From: Brugia malayi | Lineage: Eukaryota; Nematoda; Chromadorea; Rhabditida; Onchocercidae | NCBI RefSeq assembly: GCF_000002995.4 | Contig: NW_025062478.1 | Location: 10,412,001 to 10,476,000 of the forward strand | Direction of reading: 5' to 3' | DNA length: 64,000 nt | Shown here: positions 48,821 to 61,993 of the stretch, one piece after another | Numbering within the stretch: position 1 is the first letter of the stretch | Layout of the letters: every line of letters begins with the position of its first letter | Program-made: the position numbers and the translations under genes | Notes under the pieces: generated by a model | The model's input: the letters and a program-made list of their open reading frames with translations, nothing else | Databases searched by the model: none | What the model was told of the DNA's origin: nothing

Positions 48821-49770
48821 GTCAATGAATAACTTCTTGCCAATTCTGAAAAATGCGAAAAGGAGAAATTTCTTCAAGTAAATGCTTTTCTAAATATATT
48901 AGATTAATTAAAAATTTATAATCGAATCCCAAAATCCTTATCATAACTAAAAAGTTTGAAAAGTGGTAACATCTTCAATCGAAATAAATGGAACAAAATA
49001 TACTGAATGAAATTTGTAGGAGAGTTTGACAGAGACTACCCGATTACGTTCGCTTAGCTATTGTTAGAGAATCGTTTGTATAAATGCTCATTCAGATGGG
49101 AGTGGCAAACTACGTGTATTGTTTTTGCGTCAACTTATAATAAAATATGCATAGTAACTATGCATAATAATAATAGAATATACTGTAGTGTAAAATAAAA
49201 TGATAACAGTGGTTAATGTTTAGTCCTTTATACTGAATAGTTTCTTTTCAGCTGCTGTATTGTGTTATTGAAAATAATTTATGCAAAGCAATTGTGACAT
49301 TTTTTGCAATTTTATTTCATTTCGCTTCAATTTTTTCACATTTTCAAATATTTAGGAATATTAACGAGAGGAGGAAACTACATTGCTCCTATAATTGATA
49401 ATAATGATTTTTAAATGTTAAATGCTTCATCAAATATTTCGTTTGGACTTCATTTTTAGAATAATTTTTAAATTAGTTGTGTTATCTGTGTAAAATGTAA
49501 AAATCTTACAGTCATCATATATAACACCATGTGATGAAAATAGCTGTCAAATGAATATCAATTGATAACTTCCAATACTCATTAACTCGTTAAATTCCAA
49601 GCATAATCAAAGCAAAGAAAGGTATTGCAACACATTGCTTCAAAGAAACCAACAATAACTTGTCAACAAAAAAAGGAATATGTAACTAGAATTTGACCAA
49701 TAGAAAATATAAATAATTAACAATAACAGAAATAGCAAAGCGCATTTCTTTTCTTTAAAGTGCGTAAGGT

Positions 49771-51032
49771 TTAATGATTCTGCATGTGAAATTTCAAGCC
49801 GGCTTTAGTCTGAAAATCTTTACTGCATACAGTACAGTGATAGACTGGTCTATTCACGTCATGAGTTCCCATGTGAGACTGCAAATGGTGTTTATGTGTG
49901 AAACTTTTCCTGCATATCGGGCAACTGTGCAGCTTTTCACCGTTGTGGATCATCATATGTTTTTTCATATCCCCGAGCTGAGTGAAATTCTTTTTGCATA
50001 TTGAACAACTGTACGGCTTCTCATCGGCATGAAACATCATATGTTCTTTCAGATTACTGAACTGAGTAAAATTCATTTTGCATAATGAACAACTGTACGG
50101 CTTCTCACGGGTATGAGTCATCATATGTTTTTTCATATTACTGGAGTCAGTGAAATTTTTTTTGCATGTCGGGCAACTGTACGGCTTTTGGCCGGTATGA
50201 GTCATCATATGTTTTTTCATATCCCCGGACTGAGCGAAATTCTTCTTGCATATTGAACAACTGTACGGCTTCTCACCGGTATGAGTCATCATATGTTTTT
50301 TCATATCCCCGGACTGAGCGAAATTCTTCTTGCATATTGAACAACTGTACGGCTTCTCACCGGTATGAGTCATCATATGTTTTTTCATATTACTGGAGTC
50401 AGTGAAATTTTTTTTGCATGTCGGGCAACTGTACGGCTTTTCGCCGGTATGAGTCATCATATGTTTTTTCATATTACTGAACTGAGTAAAATTCTTTTTG
50501 CACATTGGACAACTGCACGGCTTCTCACCTGTATGAGTCATCATATGTTCTTTCATGTTTGATACTTCCTTTCGACATATATCACAACGCTTCTTCGTTC
50601 TCGCCCTTCCTTCTTGCCTTGATAGTTTCACTACTGTTTCGATTGGAACGAGCCGTAACAGTGGTTTTATTCGTTCATCACTCACTCCCTCCACTGATAA
50701 ACTTTGTGCCCTATTTCCTTCCTTTTTTGCTTTTGGAGCCGATAAATCCAAGAGCTTTGTTTGCAACACTTGCAATCCAATTTCTTCTTCACCCTTTCTT
50801 TCCATTGATAAGCCTTGTAATCCATCCCCCTTCACTTTCACTTTTGATATTGATAAATCCAACGGTTCTGTTTGATCCGTTTGCGCTACCTCAAATGATA
50901 TGAAATTATCAATCTGATACCGTGTAAAATTTTAAATCGCAACGCTATGTTACATTTTTATACTTTAAATGGACTTACGGTGGTTTGAATATTGTTCAGT
51001 TGGAAGAAGAAGAAAATATAGATGAAATGCAT
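49771..51032 (-). CDS. C2H2 zinc-finger protein, array unit R2
   Basis: Leader exon 51032-50979 and exon 2 50913-49771. The protein is the same as R1 by eye, with nine canonical fingers after the shortened one. The gene's own upstream acceptor and 5' flank are included in the unit, so each unit could be expressed on its own rather than as part of an operon. No left-arm partner. Confidence 0.88.
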
Positions 51033-51982
51033 GTCAATGAATAACTTCTTGCCAATTCTGAAAAATGCGAAAAGGAGAAATTTCTTCAAGTAAATGCTTT
51101 TCTAAATATATTAGATTAATTAAAAATTTATAATCGAATCCCAAAATCCTTATCATAACTAAAAAGTTTGAAAAGTGGTAACATCTTCAATCGAAATAAA
51201 TGGAACAAAATATACTGAATGAAATTTGTAGGAGAGTTTGACAGAGACTACCCGATTACGTTCGCTTAGCTATTGTTAGAGAATCGTTTGTATAAATGCT
51301 CATTCAGATGGGAGTGGCAAACTACGTGTATTGTTTTTGCGTCAACTTATAATAAAATATGCATAGTAACTATGCATAATAATAATAGAATATACTGTAG
51401 TGTAAAATAAAATGATAACAGTGGTTAATGTTTAGTCCTTTATACTGAATAGTTTCTTTTCAGCTGCTGTATTGTGTTATTGAAAATAATTTATGCAAAG
51501 CAATTGTGACATTTTTTGCAATTTTATTTCATTTCGCTTCAATTTTTTCACATTTTCAAATATTTAGGAATATTAACGAGAGGAGGAAACTACATTGCTC
51601 CTATAATTGATAATAATGATTTTTAAATGTTAAATGCTTCATCAAATATTTCGTTTGGACTTCATTTTTAGAATAATTTTTAAATTAGTTGTGTTATCTG
51701 TGTAAAATGTAAAAATCTTACAGTCATCATATATAACACCATGTGATGAAAATAGCTGTCAAATGAATATCAATTGATAACTTCCAATACTCATTAACTC
51801 GTTAAATTCCAAGCATAATCAAAGCAAAGAAAGGTATTGCAACACATTGCTTCAAAGAAACCAACAATAACTTGTCAACAAAAAAAGGAATATGTAACTA
51901 GAATTTGACCAATAGAAAATATAAATAATTAACAATAACAGAAATAGCAAAGCGCATTTCTTTTCTTTAAAGTGCGTAAGGT

Positions 51983-53244
51983 TTAATGATTCTGCATGTG
52001 AAATTTCAAGCCGGCTTTAGTCTGAAAATCTTTACTGCATACAGTACAGTGATAGACTGGTCTATTCACGTCATGAGTTCCCATGTGAGACTGCAAATGG
52101 TGTTTATGTGTGAAACTTTTCCTGCATATCGGGCAACTGTGCAGCTTTTCACCGTTGTGGATCATCATATGTTTTTTCATATCCCCGAGCTGAGTGAAAT
52201 TCTTTTTGCATATTGAACAACTGTACGGCTTCTCATCGGCATGAAACATCATATGTTCTTTCAGATTACTGAACTGAGTAAAATTCATTTTGCATAATGA
52301 ACAACTGTACGGCTTCTCACGGGTATGAGTCATCATATGTTTTTTCATATTACTGGAGTCAGTGAAATTTTTTTTGCATGTCGGGCAACTGTACGGCTTT
52401 TGGCCGGTATGAGTCATCATATGTTTTTTCATATCCCCGGACTGAGCGAAATTCTTCTTGCATATTGAACAACTGTACGGCTTCTCACCGGTATGAGTCA
52501 TCATATGTTTTTTCATATCCCCGGACTGAGCGAAATTCTTCTTGCATATTGAACAACTGTACGGCTTCTCACCGGTATGAGTCATCATATGTTTTTTCAT
52601 ATTACTGGAGTCAGTGAAATTTTTTTTGCATGTCGGGCAACTGTACGGCTTTTCGCCGGTATGAGTCATCATATGTTTTTTCATATTACTGAACTGAGTA
52701 AAATTCTTTTTGCACATTGGACAACTGCACGGCTTCTCACCTGTATGAGTCATCATATGTTCTTTCATGTTTGATACTTCCTTTCGACATATATCACAAC
52801 GCTTCTTCGTTCTCGCCCTTCCTTCTTGCCTTGATAGTTTCACTACTGTTTCGATTGGAACGAGCCGTAACAGTGGTTTTATTCGTTCATCACTCACTCC
52901 CTCCACTGATAAACTTTGTGCCCTATTTCCTTCCTTTTTTGCTTTTGGAGCCGATAAATCCAAGAGCTTTGTTTGCAACACTTGCAATCCAATTTCTTCT
53001 TCACCCTTTCTTTCCATTGATAAGCCTTGTAATCCATCCCCCTTCACTTTCACTTTTGATATTGATAAATCCAACGGTTCTGTTTGATCCGTTTGCGCTA
53101 CCTCAAATGATATGAAATTATCAATCTGATACCGTGTAAAATTTTAAATCGCAACGCTATGTTACATTTTTATACTTTAAATGGACTTACGGTGGTTTGA
53201 ATATTGTTCAGTTGGAAGAAGAAGAAAATATAGATGAAATGCAT
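51983..53244 (-). CDS. C2H2 zinc-finger protein, array unit R3
   Basis: Leader exon 53244-53191 and exon 2 53125-51983. Protein identical to R1 and R2 by eye. R1, R2 and R3 together account for the 6.6 kb by which the right arm exceeds the left. Confidence 0.88.
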
Positions 53245-54194
53245 GTCAATGAATAACTTCTTGCCAATTCTGAAAAATGCGAAAAGGAGAAATTTCTTCA
53301 AGTAAATGCTTTTCTAAATATATTAGATTAATTAAAAATTTATAATCGAATCCCAAAATCCTTATCATAACTAAAAAGTTTGAAAAGTGGTAACATCTTC
53401 AATCGAAATAAATGGAACAAAATATACTGAATGAAATTTGTAGGAGAGTTTGACAGAGACTACCCGATTACGTTCGCTTAGCTATTGTTAGAGAATCGTT
53501 TGTATAAATGCTCATTCAGATGGGAGTGGCAAACTACGTGTATTGTTTTTGCGTCAACTTATAATAAAATATGCATAGTAACTATGCATAATAATAATAG
53601 AATATACTGTAGTGTAAAATAAAATGATAACAGTGGTTAATGTTTAGTCCTTTATACTGAATAGTTTCTTTTCAGCTGCTGTATTGTGTTATTGAAAATA
53701 ATTTATGCAAAGCAATTGTGACATTTTTTGCAATTTTATTTCATTTCGCTTCAATTTTTTCACATTTTCAAATATTTAGGAATATTAACGAGAGGAGGAA
53801 ACTACATTGCTCCTATAATTGATAATAATGATTTTTAAATGTTAAATGCTTCATCAAATATTTCGTTTGGACTTCATTTTTAGAATAATTTTTAAATTAG
53901 TTGTGTTATCTGTGTAAAATGTAAAAATCTTACAGTCATCATATATAACACCATGTGATGAAAATAGCTGTCAAATGAATATCAATTGATAACTTCCAAT
54001 ACTCATTAACTCGTTAAATTCCAAGCATAATCAAAGCAAAGAAAGGTATTGCAACACATTGCTTCAAAGAAACCAACAATAACTTGTCAACAAAAAAAGG
54101 AATATGTAACTAGAATTTGACCAATAGAAAATATAAATAATTAACAATAACAGAAATAGCAAAGCGCATTTCTTTTCTTTAAAGTGCGTAAGGT

Positions 54195-55960
54195 TTAATG
54201 ATTCTGCATGTGAAATTTCAAGCCGGCTTTAGTCTGAAAATCTTTACTGCATACAGTACAGTGATAGACTGGTCTATTCACGTCATGAGTTCCCATGTGA
54301 GACTGCAAATGGTGTTTATGTGTGAAACTTTTCCTGCATATCGGGCAACTGTGCAGCTTTTCACCGTTGTGGATCATCATATGTTTTTTCATATCCCCGA
54401 GCTGAGTGAAATTCTTTTTGCATATTGAACAACTGTACGGCTTCTCATCGGCATGAAACATCATATGTTCTTTCAGATTACTGAACTGAGTAAAATTCAT
54501 TTTGCATAATGAACAACTGTACGGCTTCTCACGGGTATGAGTCATCATATGTTTTTTCATATTACTGGAGTCAGTGAAATTTTTTTTGCATGTCGGGCAA
54601 CTGTACGGCTTTTGGCCGGTATGAGTCATCATATGTTTTTTCATATCCCCGGACTGAGCGAAATTCTTCTTGCATATTGAACAACTGTACGGCTTCTCAC
54701 CGGTATGAGTCATCATATGTTTTTTCATATCCCCGGACTGAGCGAAATTCTTCTTGCATATTGAACAACTGTACGGCTTCTCACCGGTATGAGTCATCAT
54801 ATGTTTTTTCATATTACTGGAGTCAGTGAAATTTTTTTTGCATGTCGGGCAACTGTACGGCTTTTGGCCGGTATGAGTCATCATATGTTTTTTCATATCC
54901 CCGGACTGAGTGAAATTCTTTTTGCATATTGAACAACTGTACGGCTTCTCATCGGCATGAAACATCATATGTTCTTTCAGATTACTGAACTGAGTAAAAT
55001 TCATTTTGCATAATGAACAACTGTACGGCTTCTCACGGGTATGAGTCATCATATGTTTTTTCATATTACTGGAGTCAGTGAAATTTTTTTTGCATGTCGG
55101 GCAACTGTACGGCTTTTGGCCGGTATGAGTCATCATATGTTTTTTCATATCCCCGGACTGAGCGAAATTCTTCTTGCATATTGAACAACTGTACGGCTTC
55201 TCACCGGTATGAGTCATCATATGTTTTTTCATATCCCCGGACTGAGCGAAATTCTTCTTGCATATTGAACAACTGTACGGCTTCTCACCGGTATGAGTCA
55301 TCATATGTTTTTTCATATTACTGGAGTCAGTGAAATTTTTTTTGCATGTCGGGCAACTGTACGGCTTTTCGCCGGTATGAGTCATCATATGTTTTTTCAT
55401 ATTACTGAACTGAGTAAAATTCTTTTTGCACATTGGACAACTGCACGGCTTCTCACCTGTATGAGTCATCATATGTTCTTTCATGTTTGATACTTCCTTT
55501 CGACATATATCACAACGCTTCTTCGTTCTCGCCCTTCCTTCTTGCCTTGATAGTTTCACTACTGTTTCGATTGGAACGAGCCGTAACAGTGGTTTTATTC
55601 GTTCATCACTCACTCCCTCCACTGATAAACTTTGTGCCCTATTTCCTTCCTTTTTTGCTTTTGGAGCCGATAAATCCAAGAGCTTTGTTTGCAACACTTG
55701 CAATCCAATTTCTTCTTCACCCTTTCTTTCCATTGATAAGCCTTGTAATCCATCCCCCTTCACTTTCACTTTTGATATTGATAAATCCAACGGTTCTGTT
55801 TGATCCGTTTGCGCTACCTCAAATGATATGAAATTATCAATCTGATACCGTGTAAAATTTTAAATCGCAACGCTATGTTACATTTTTATACTTTAAATGG
55901 ACTTACGGTGGTTTGAATATTGTTCAGTTGGAAGAAGAAGAAAATATAGATGAAATGCAT
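54195..55960 (-). CDS. C2H2 zinc-finger protein, array unit R4, expanded to fifteen fingers
   Basis: Leader exon 55960-55907 and exon 2 55841-54195. The N-terminal part is as in R1. The finger block contains an in-frame duplication of six fingers (168 residues) covering the DSSN, SGDM, SGDM, DSSN and SNLKE helices, with a join finger reading TQSGDMKK that combines the two parents. This is what unequal exchange between 84-bp units would produce. The left-arm counterpart A2 has the same expansion but is full of small deletions. The product would be about 566 residues. Confidence 0.88.
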
Positions 55961-56910
55961 GTCAATGAATAACTTCTTGCCAATTCTGAAAAATGCGAAA
56001 AGGAGAAATTTCTTCAAGTAAATGCTTTTCTAAATATATTAGATTAATTAAAAATTTATAATCGAATCCCAAAATCCTTATCATAACTAAAAAGTTTGAA
56101 AAGTGGTAACATCTTCAATCGAAATAAATGGAACAAAATATACTGAATGAAATTTGTAGGAGAGTTTGACAGAGACTACCCGATTACGTTCGCTTAGCTA
56201 TTGTTAGAGAATCGTTTGTATAAATGCTCATTCAGATGGGAGTGGCAAACTACGTGTATTGTTTTTGCGTCAACTTATAATAAAATATGCATAGTAACTA
56301 TGCATAATAATAATAGAATATACTGTAGTGTAAAATAAAATGATAACAGTGGTTAATGTTTAGTCCTTTATACTGAATAGTTTCTTTTCAGCTGCTGTAT
56401 TGTGTTATTGAAAATAATTTATGCAAAGCAATTGTGACATTTTTTGCAATTTTATTTCATTTCGCTTCAATTTTTTCACATTTTCAAATATTTAGGAATA
56501 TTAACGAGAGGAGGAAACTACATTGCTCCTATAATTGATAATAATGATTTTTAAATGTTAAATGCTTCATCAAATATTTCGTTTGGACTTCATTTTTAGA
56601 ATAATTTTTAAATTAGTTGTGTTATCTGTGTAAAATGTAAAAATCTTACAGTCATCATATATAACACCATGTGATGAAAATAGCTGTCAAATGAATATCA
56701 ATTGATAACTTCCAATACTCATTAACTCGTTAAATTCCAAGCATAATCAAAGCAAAGAAAGGTATTGCAACACATTGCTTCAAAGAAACCAACAATAACT
56801 TGTCAACAAAAAAAGGAATATGTAACTAGAATTTGACCAATAGAAAATATAAATAATTAACAATAACAGAAATAGCAAAGCGCATTTCTTTTCTTTAAAG
56901 TGCGTAAGGT

Positions 56911-58172
56911 TTAATGATTCTGCATGTGAAATTTCAAGCCGGCTTTAGTCTGAAAATCTTTACTGCATACAGTACAGTGATAGACTGGTCTATTCACGTC
57001 ATGAGTTCCCATGTGAGACTGCAAATGGTGTTTATGTGTGAAACTTTTCCTGCATATCGGGCAACTGTGCAGCTTTTCACCGTTGTGGATCATCATATGT
57101 TTTTTCATATCCCCGAGCTGAGTGAAATTCTTTTTGCATATTGAACAACTGTACGGCTTCTCATCGGCATGAAACATCATATGTTCTTTCAGATTACTGA
57201 ACTGAGTAAAATTCATTTTGCATAATGAACAACTGTACGGCTTCTCACGGGTATGAGTCATCATATGTTTTTTCATATTACTGGAGTCAGTGAAATTTTT
57301 TTTGCATGTCGGGCAACTGTACGGCTTTTGGCCGGTATGAGTCATCATATGTTTTTTCATATCCCCGGACTGAGCGAAATTCTTCTTGCATATTGAACAA
57401 CTGTACGGCTTCTCACCGGTATGAGTCATCATATGTTTTTTCATATCCCCGGACTGAGCGAAATTCTTCTTGCATATTGAACAACTGTACGGCTTCTCAC
57501 CGGTATGAGTCATCATATGTTTTTTCATATTACTGGAGTCAGTGAAATTTTTTTTGCATGTCGGGCAACTGTACGGCTTTTCGCCGGTATGAGTCATCAT
57601 ATGTTTTTTCATATTACTGAACTGAGTAAAATTCTTTTTGCACATTGGACAACTGCACGGCTTCTCACCTGTATGAGTCATCATATGTTCTTTCATGTTT
57701 GATACTTCCTTTCGACATATATCACAACGCTTCTTCGTTCTCGCCCTTCCTTCTTGCCTTGATAGTTTCACTACTGTTTCGATTGGAACGAGCCGTAACA
57801 GTGGTTTTATTCGTTCATCACTCACTCCCTCCACTGATAAACTTTGTGCCCTATTTCCTTCCTTTTTTGCTTTTGGAGCCGATAAATCCAAGAGCTTTGT
57901 TTGCAACACTTGCAATCCAATTTCTTCTTCACCCTTTCTTTCCATTGATAAGCCTTGTAATCCATCCCCCTTCACTTTCACTTTTGATATTGATAAATCC
58001 AACGGTTCTGTTTGATCCGTTTGCGCTACCTCAAATGATATGAAATTATCAATCTGATACCGTGTAAAATTTTAAATCGCAACGCTATGTTACATTTTTA
58101 TACTTTAAATGGACTTACGGTGGTTTGAATATTGTTCAGTTGGAAGAAGAAGAAAATATAGATGAAATGCAT
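56911..58172 (-). CDS. C2H2 zinc-finger protein, array unit R5, outermost
   Basis: Leader exon 58172-58119 and exon 2 58053-56911. Same protein as R1. Its 5' flank beyond about 58238 departs from the other units and matches the flank of A1 in the left arm, so this is the founder-side end of the array. The open frame contradicts the A1 frameshift at the matching A run. Confidence 0.88.
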
Positions 58173-58232
58173 GTCAATGAATAACTTCTTGCCAATTCTG
58201 AAAAATGCGAAAAGGAGAAATTTCTTCAAGTA

Positions 58233-59020
58233 AATGCTTCTTTAAATATATTAGATTATTTACAAATTTATCATCGAATCCAAAATCCCTATCATAATTC
58301 AGAAGTTTGAAAAGCAGTAACATCTTCTATCGAAATAAGTGAAACAGAACTTACTGAATGAAATTTGTAGGAGAGTTTGACTGGGCTACCTGATTACTTC
58401 TGTTTAGGTATTGTTGGAGAATTGTATGTATAAGTGCTTATTCAGATGGGAGTGGCAAAGTACGTAGATTGATAACCTATGTCCACGTATAATAACACAG
58501 GTATAGTAATAACAATAGGATATAAAAAATACGTACAGTGATATGATAATGGCAGTCACTATTTAATCCTATACACTAAATAATTCCATTTCAGTTGCTA
58601 TATCGCATTGTTGCAAATAATTTATGCAAAGCACTTGTGATATTTTTTGCACAATTTTATTCCATTCTGCTTCAATTTTTTTACATTTTCAATGATTTCA
58701 GCAAATATTTCTAATCTTTGGTTTGGACTTCATTTTCAAATTTGTTTTGTCAAATTTGCTATGTACATGTATAAATTAAGCTTATTAAAATATTTTGCAA
58801 CATATAATGTGATGAAGGTAGCTGTCAAATGAGTATCAATTGATGATTTCTAACACTTATTAATCTTTCAAATTTCAACCATAATGAAACTAAAAAAAGA
58901 CCGTGGTCATTTTGGTGTGAATTATCTTTATCTCTATGAAAAAAAAAGAAACTGTTGGTGAACGGAATATCATTCACTAATTATCTTGTTATTAAAAAGT
59001 TTTGTGTTTATTCTTATTAG
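58233..59020. other. 5' flank of the array
   Basis: This is the inverted copy of about 13422-14210. It holds a decayed first-exon-1a-like segment whose donor position reads ATAGGT instead of GTAAGT on the minus strand. The frame at 58647-58832 is an artefact of AT-rich sequence. Confidence 0.5.
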
Positions 59021-59223
59021 TAGTTGATCCGGTTTTCGCTAATCTGTTATCTATTAATCTAATATGTGAAGATACATGGAAGAAAACTGCAGCCGTAATT
59101 CATCGAGAAAATAAACAAAGTGATAATATTGTATATGATTCAACAAAGAATACAAAAGGGGTATTAACTAATGTTATTATAGATTTTTTCATTTTAGCAA
59201 AAGCTTTATTTCTTTTATGGTAG
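59021..59223 (+). CDS. Terminal exon of an unrecognised membrane-tailed protein, right arm
   Basis: It follows the TTCTTATTAG acceptor, carries the ICEDTWKK segment and a hydrophobic C-terminal stretch ending LFLLW, and stops at TAG. The sequence is the same as the left copy. Upstream exons were not found. Confidence 0.3.
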
Positions 59224-61235
59224 TATTATATAATGTAAATTGCAAAATGAAGTTAGTTGATAAACTTGAATTAAATGGAAAATAAAAAGAGATTATAAAT
59301 GAAAAGTGATTTGAAGACTAAGCTATAATAAGAAATATAATAATTGTAACCCTTGTAATCAATGAAAACGCTTCAACTTTTTATCTTCAACTTCTTCTGA
59401 AAATGCTTTTATTAAACCATTAAAATTAAATGTGTGAAATGCTCTCCTGAAATTGGGAGACAATCTCACTTCTTTCTCGCTACACCACGGTAACCAGTAA
59501 AATCATTTTCGAAAATCAAACATTTTCAAGCGATAACATTTCCAACGTCCACCATCTTTCATGGCATTATCGCTGCCGAATAATAAGCAAATTATCTAAT
59601 CTATATCAATACCGAGCTATTGTCTTTCCTTTTTGGTCCATTTAGAGATCCGAGATAATTTTGAGGTAATGGAATAATTTTTGAAGTCTGATTTGAACTG
59701 TATGCATATCAAATTTATATCAATATATTATTCTACATGAAAATTTCTCATTTTTGCTTTCTCATAATTTACTAGCAAAATGAGAATGAACAAGAAGAAA
59801 AATAAAATTTGCTATTATTTATACCTCGAAGGCTAATTTTGCGGTTTTTTCTGCTTTTGCGCTACTTTTTTTCCTCATACTTCAAATCTGTTTATATTGA
59901 ATTAACTTGAATTTCACTGTTACAAATCTACTAATCAATAAAATGACGAATTTTAATTTCGTTAAATCATTTACGATCAGATAGATTAGCTATGCACTGC
60001 ACACAAACTTCCCAAGCGCTTCATTAATTAATCTAATGCTACACTCCGATTCATCGTGAACAGGTGAATTTGTATCAGACCAAACATCCTCCTCATTTGC
60101 TTTTTATTGTTCCAATCAGCCAATTGATCTATCGATTTGTTACTGGGGTTCAACCGCTAATTCTAATTCCAATTAAAATACTAATATTTAATGAGTAGCA
60201 CTGACAGGCTACATCGAATTAATGATTGACTTAGAACTTTAGGAAAAAAGACCACCGTTTTTTTCTTTTTTAATTTTACTATGGTTGAAATTTGAAAGGT
60301 TGATAAGTATCAGAAATATCAATTAGTACTCATTTCACAACTACTTTCACACATTACATGATGCAAAGAAATTTAATAAGCTTAATTTGCATGCATACAT
60401 AGCAAATTTGAAAATGAAGTCGAAGCCAAAGATTACAAAAATTTGTTGAAATCATTTAGCACTTATAAATCAATATTAAGAGATGCAGCGATGTAGTTTT
60501 GCCCTCTCATTAATATTCCCAAAGATTGGAAAATGTGGAAAAATTGAAACAAAATGAAATAAAATTGCAAACATTGTCACAAATGCTTTGCATAAATTAT
60601 TTTCAACAATGCAATATATCAGCTTAAATGAAACAATTCAGTATAAAGGATTAAACAATGATTGTTATTATCATATTATTTTTTTTGTGGGAGTTATTTC
60701 ATCCAGTTGATGTTAAAACCGTTTCACATGCATTAATTCCCGAAGTAAAAAGATCTGCTGCATTAGTTCCTGAGTAAAATTACTTGTTGCATTAGTATCC
60801 GAAATAAAAATCTTCTTTTATTGGGCGTTTCTTTTGTCTCCTTTTTTTTTTGTCTGGAAGAAAACAAAAACTATTAATCTATTATGTTTACTTTAATTCA
60901 CTAAAGTTTTTTTTTGAAAAAAAAAAATGATTTTCCAAAAATTTCATTTTCTTTTTTTAAAAAAAAAATTATCTATAGATACTTTTTTATGATTTCTAAG
61001 TTTAATTTTTATATGATTTTTAAGTTCAGGGAAATTTCGAATTTTCATTGGTAACGAATAGTTCGTCATTCGAACAAGTAACATAGATTGATTATAATAT
61101 AGGGAACTATCATGCATAAAATCATTAGTATAATTGAAAAATATATCCAGAAATAAGCAAAGTGAATTTTTATTACACTCTATGTTGATATTCATTTAAT
61201 AAAAGAAAGAGAATGAAAGACGGATCGTTAAAAGC
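59224..61235. other. Inverted copy of 11207-13218
   Basis: No gene is supported. It differs from the left copy by small changes only, for example near 60035-60062. The minus-strand frame 61195-60944 lies in sequence related to noncoding paralogous DNA. Confidence 0.5.
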
Positions 61236-61993
61236 CTCTGACGCGCATCACCAAGTTAATAGCACAAGCCGGTAATATCCGAGGGCACAACTTAAAATGT
61301 CCAATGGACACATTTGGGAAAGACCACTGAACCACCTCTACCCCTAAGCATCAGTCAAAACAAACAGTACCAAGTCGTGGACCCAAATATCAAACTAGAA
61401 GATGACGAAGATGAAGAAAAATTATCCATCTGTCCTCGATTCGGCGGAAGGAAAAAGATACCAAAGAGCTAGGAGCAGACTGATAACAAGTTCGGTCATT
61501 TTGTTTACTACTTCTCGAGTCGGGATGTCACCACAATGGCGAAGCTATAACCTAATGAACAAAGGCTATTGTTTTAAATGATTTTCATCCACTTCGTAAC
61601 CTTAACACCCAAAAATCCCTCCCAATTTTCTTCCTTACAAAGCCACTGATTATAGTTCCTTGTTTGGTATGGCTCGGTTGCGAGATGTCTAGCTTTCTTG
61701 TATCTTTAAATGTTTTGTAATTAAGTTACATTTGTATGTTACGTATCAATTCATTATTGTAATGTTGTATAATATTTATTGTTAATCTAAGGTTTAATTA
61801 CCCAAGTTTGAGGTTTGAATAATAAAATGTTTCACGAAGACTCCCACAGTACACGTACACAGAACGGAACCAGTACAGATTCGAGATTCTACCAGTATCG
61901 AGGACCAAGAAGTCAACGATCAAGAAAGGAAGCTATTTTGTTTCACAAGGAAACAGAGCAGTAAGAAAGAAATTCTAAATTTGCTTTTACAAC
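61236..61993 (+). mobile_element. BEL/Pao retrotransposon 3' fragment, right arm
   Basis: The fragment begins right after GTTAAAAGC, where the paralogue at 29,970 continues differently. It opens with the C-terminal end of a BEL/Pao-type integrase region, broken by a frame change before the HLYP end. An acidic stretch ending at a stop near 61470 follows. An LTR-like block begins TGTCACC at 61526 with AATAAA near 61820. The base composition is visibly less AT-rich than the surroundings. Both arms carry it at the same place, so it was present before the arms were duplicated or was copied by conversion. Confidence 0.6.

Larger units (their letters stand above)
46653..58232 (-). repeat. Tandem array of five zinc-finger gene units, period 2212 bp
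   Basis: Gene starts are spaced 2212, 2212, 2212 and 2212 + 504 bp. Each unit holds about 0.9 kb of downstream and upstream flank plus one complete two-exon gene. Units appear identical by eye over most of their length. Both edges show small differences (near 46653-46720 and after about 58238). The fourth unit contains 504 extra bases, which is exactly six 84-bp fingers. The left arm has only the two outer units, including the expanded one. Confidence 0.93.
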
